This document shows positions 48,444 through 48,507 of a stretch of 48,507 nucleotides of DNA, piece after piece. Origin of the DNA: Defluviitaleaceae bacterium (GTDB lineage Bacteria; Bacillota; Clostridia; Lachnospirales; WQUN01); the NCBI GenBank assembly GCA_009781755.1, contig WQVD01000022.1, positions 1 to 48,507 of the forward strand, read 5' to 3'. How positions within the stretch are numbered: position 1 is the first letter of the stretch; every line of letters begins with the position of its first letter. A program made the position numbers and the translations under genes. The notes beneath the pieces were generated by a model. That model made no database searches, was not told the origin of the DNA, and worked only from the letters and a program-made list of their open reading frames with translations.

Positions 48444-48507
48444 ATGAAAACAATAGAATATAAAGCGACGAACTATCCGAGCGACCTAACGGAAAAAGAA
48501 TGGTTAG
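48444..48507 (+). mobile_element. Start of an IS5-type transposase gene, cut by the window edge
   Basis: ATG 48444 opens a frame reading MKTIEYKATNYPSDLTEKEW, which matches the beginning of IS5-group transposases (YPSDLT-EEW pattern). The upstream 80 bp are AT-rich and unlike the spoIIIA region, so one IS end should lie at about 48365-48440; I could not fix the terminal repeat with only one end visible. Confidence 0.75.

Overview
The window comes from an endospore-forming member of the Clostridia (Firmicutes/Bacillota). The evidence is a complete spoIIIAA-AH operon, a dnaG-sigA-trmK-nif3 operon and pth near mfd, all in the Bacillus/Clostridium order, plus AbrB, SpoVD-like and PadR proteins with strong AGGAGG ribosome sites. 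G+C is moderate, roughly half, with a few AT-rich accessory genes. No tRNA, rRNA or CRISPR array was found. The exact genus cannot be told from the sequence.

Layout. 1-2.5 kb: the 3' part of a Pro/Thr/Ala-rich surface protein overlapping a membrane diguanylate cyclase. 2.5-10.2 kb (minus): a cell-wall/division operon, class A PBP - rsmH - ftsL-like - SpoVD/FtsI-like PBP - response-regulator diguanylate cyclase. 10.3-15.6 kb (minus): an Arg/Asn/His-rich lipoprotein and the macromolecular-synthesis operon dnaG-rpoD-trmK-nif3. 15.7-18.5 kb (plus): abrB-cdd-fic-pdp, a nucleoside-salvage operon containing a Fic protein whose motif histidine is glutamine. 18.6-18.9 kb: an unassigned, highly structured stretch with its own promoter-like and terminator-like ends, a good candidate non-coding RNA. 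19-22 kb: a tetR operon (with a frameshifted isochorismatase and an ANT-like nucleotidyltransferase) divergent from a serine beta-lactamase-fold hydrolase. 22-26 kb (minus): a three-domain peptidase S51/AAC(6')/GNAT fusion, a streptothricin-acetyltransferase-like gene and lysA. 26-30.2 kb (minus): a tightly coupled thiN - ABC transporter operon. 30.3-31.3 kb: padR-DUF2812 behind a near-perfect operator. 31.4-38.5 kb: NUDIX, an AT-rich membrane protein, mfd, a TraB/GumN lipoprotein and pth. 39-42.7 kb: unknown genes and a padR-regulated ABC exporter. 42.8-48.3 kb (minus): spoIIIAA-AH with a sigma-E-like promoter. The right edge cuts into an IS5-type transposase.

The most unusual feature is a set of palindromic repeat elements. 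Several sit inside protein-coding genes and keep the frame: mfd (a 143-bp near-perfect palindrome, a second element and four 60-bp tandem repeats), lysA (an 87-bp nested palindrome plus a 66-bp-spaced duplication), trmK (40-bp hairpin) and the S51 fusion gene (42-bp hairpin units in tandem). Related or similar elements lie between genes, including one splitting the spoIIIA operon between AE and AF and one filling the gap between two ABC permease genes. A small hairpin family with a CAGTTGG/CCAACTG or GGTCGCA/TGCGACC stem recurs six times, and at least two copies look like intrinsic terminators. This resembles Rickettsia palindromic elements, but in a spore-forming Firmicute and in core genes.
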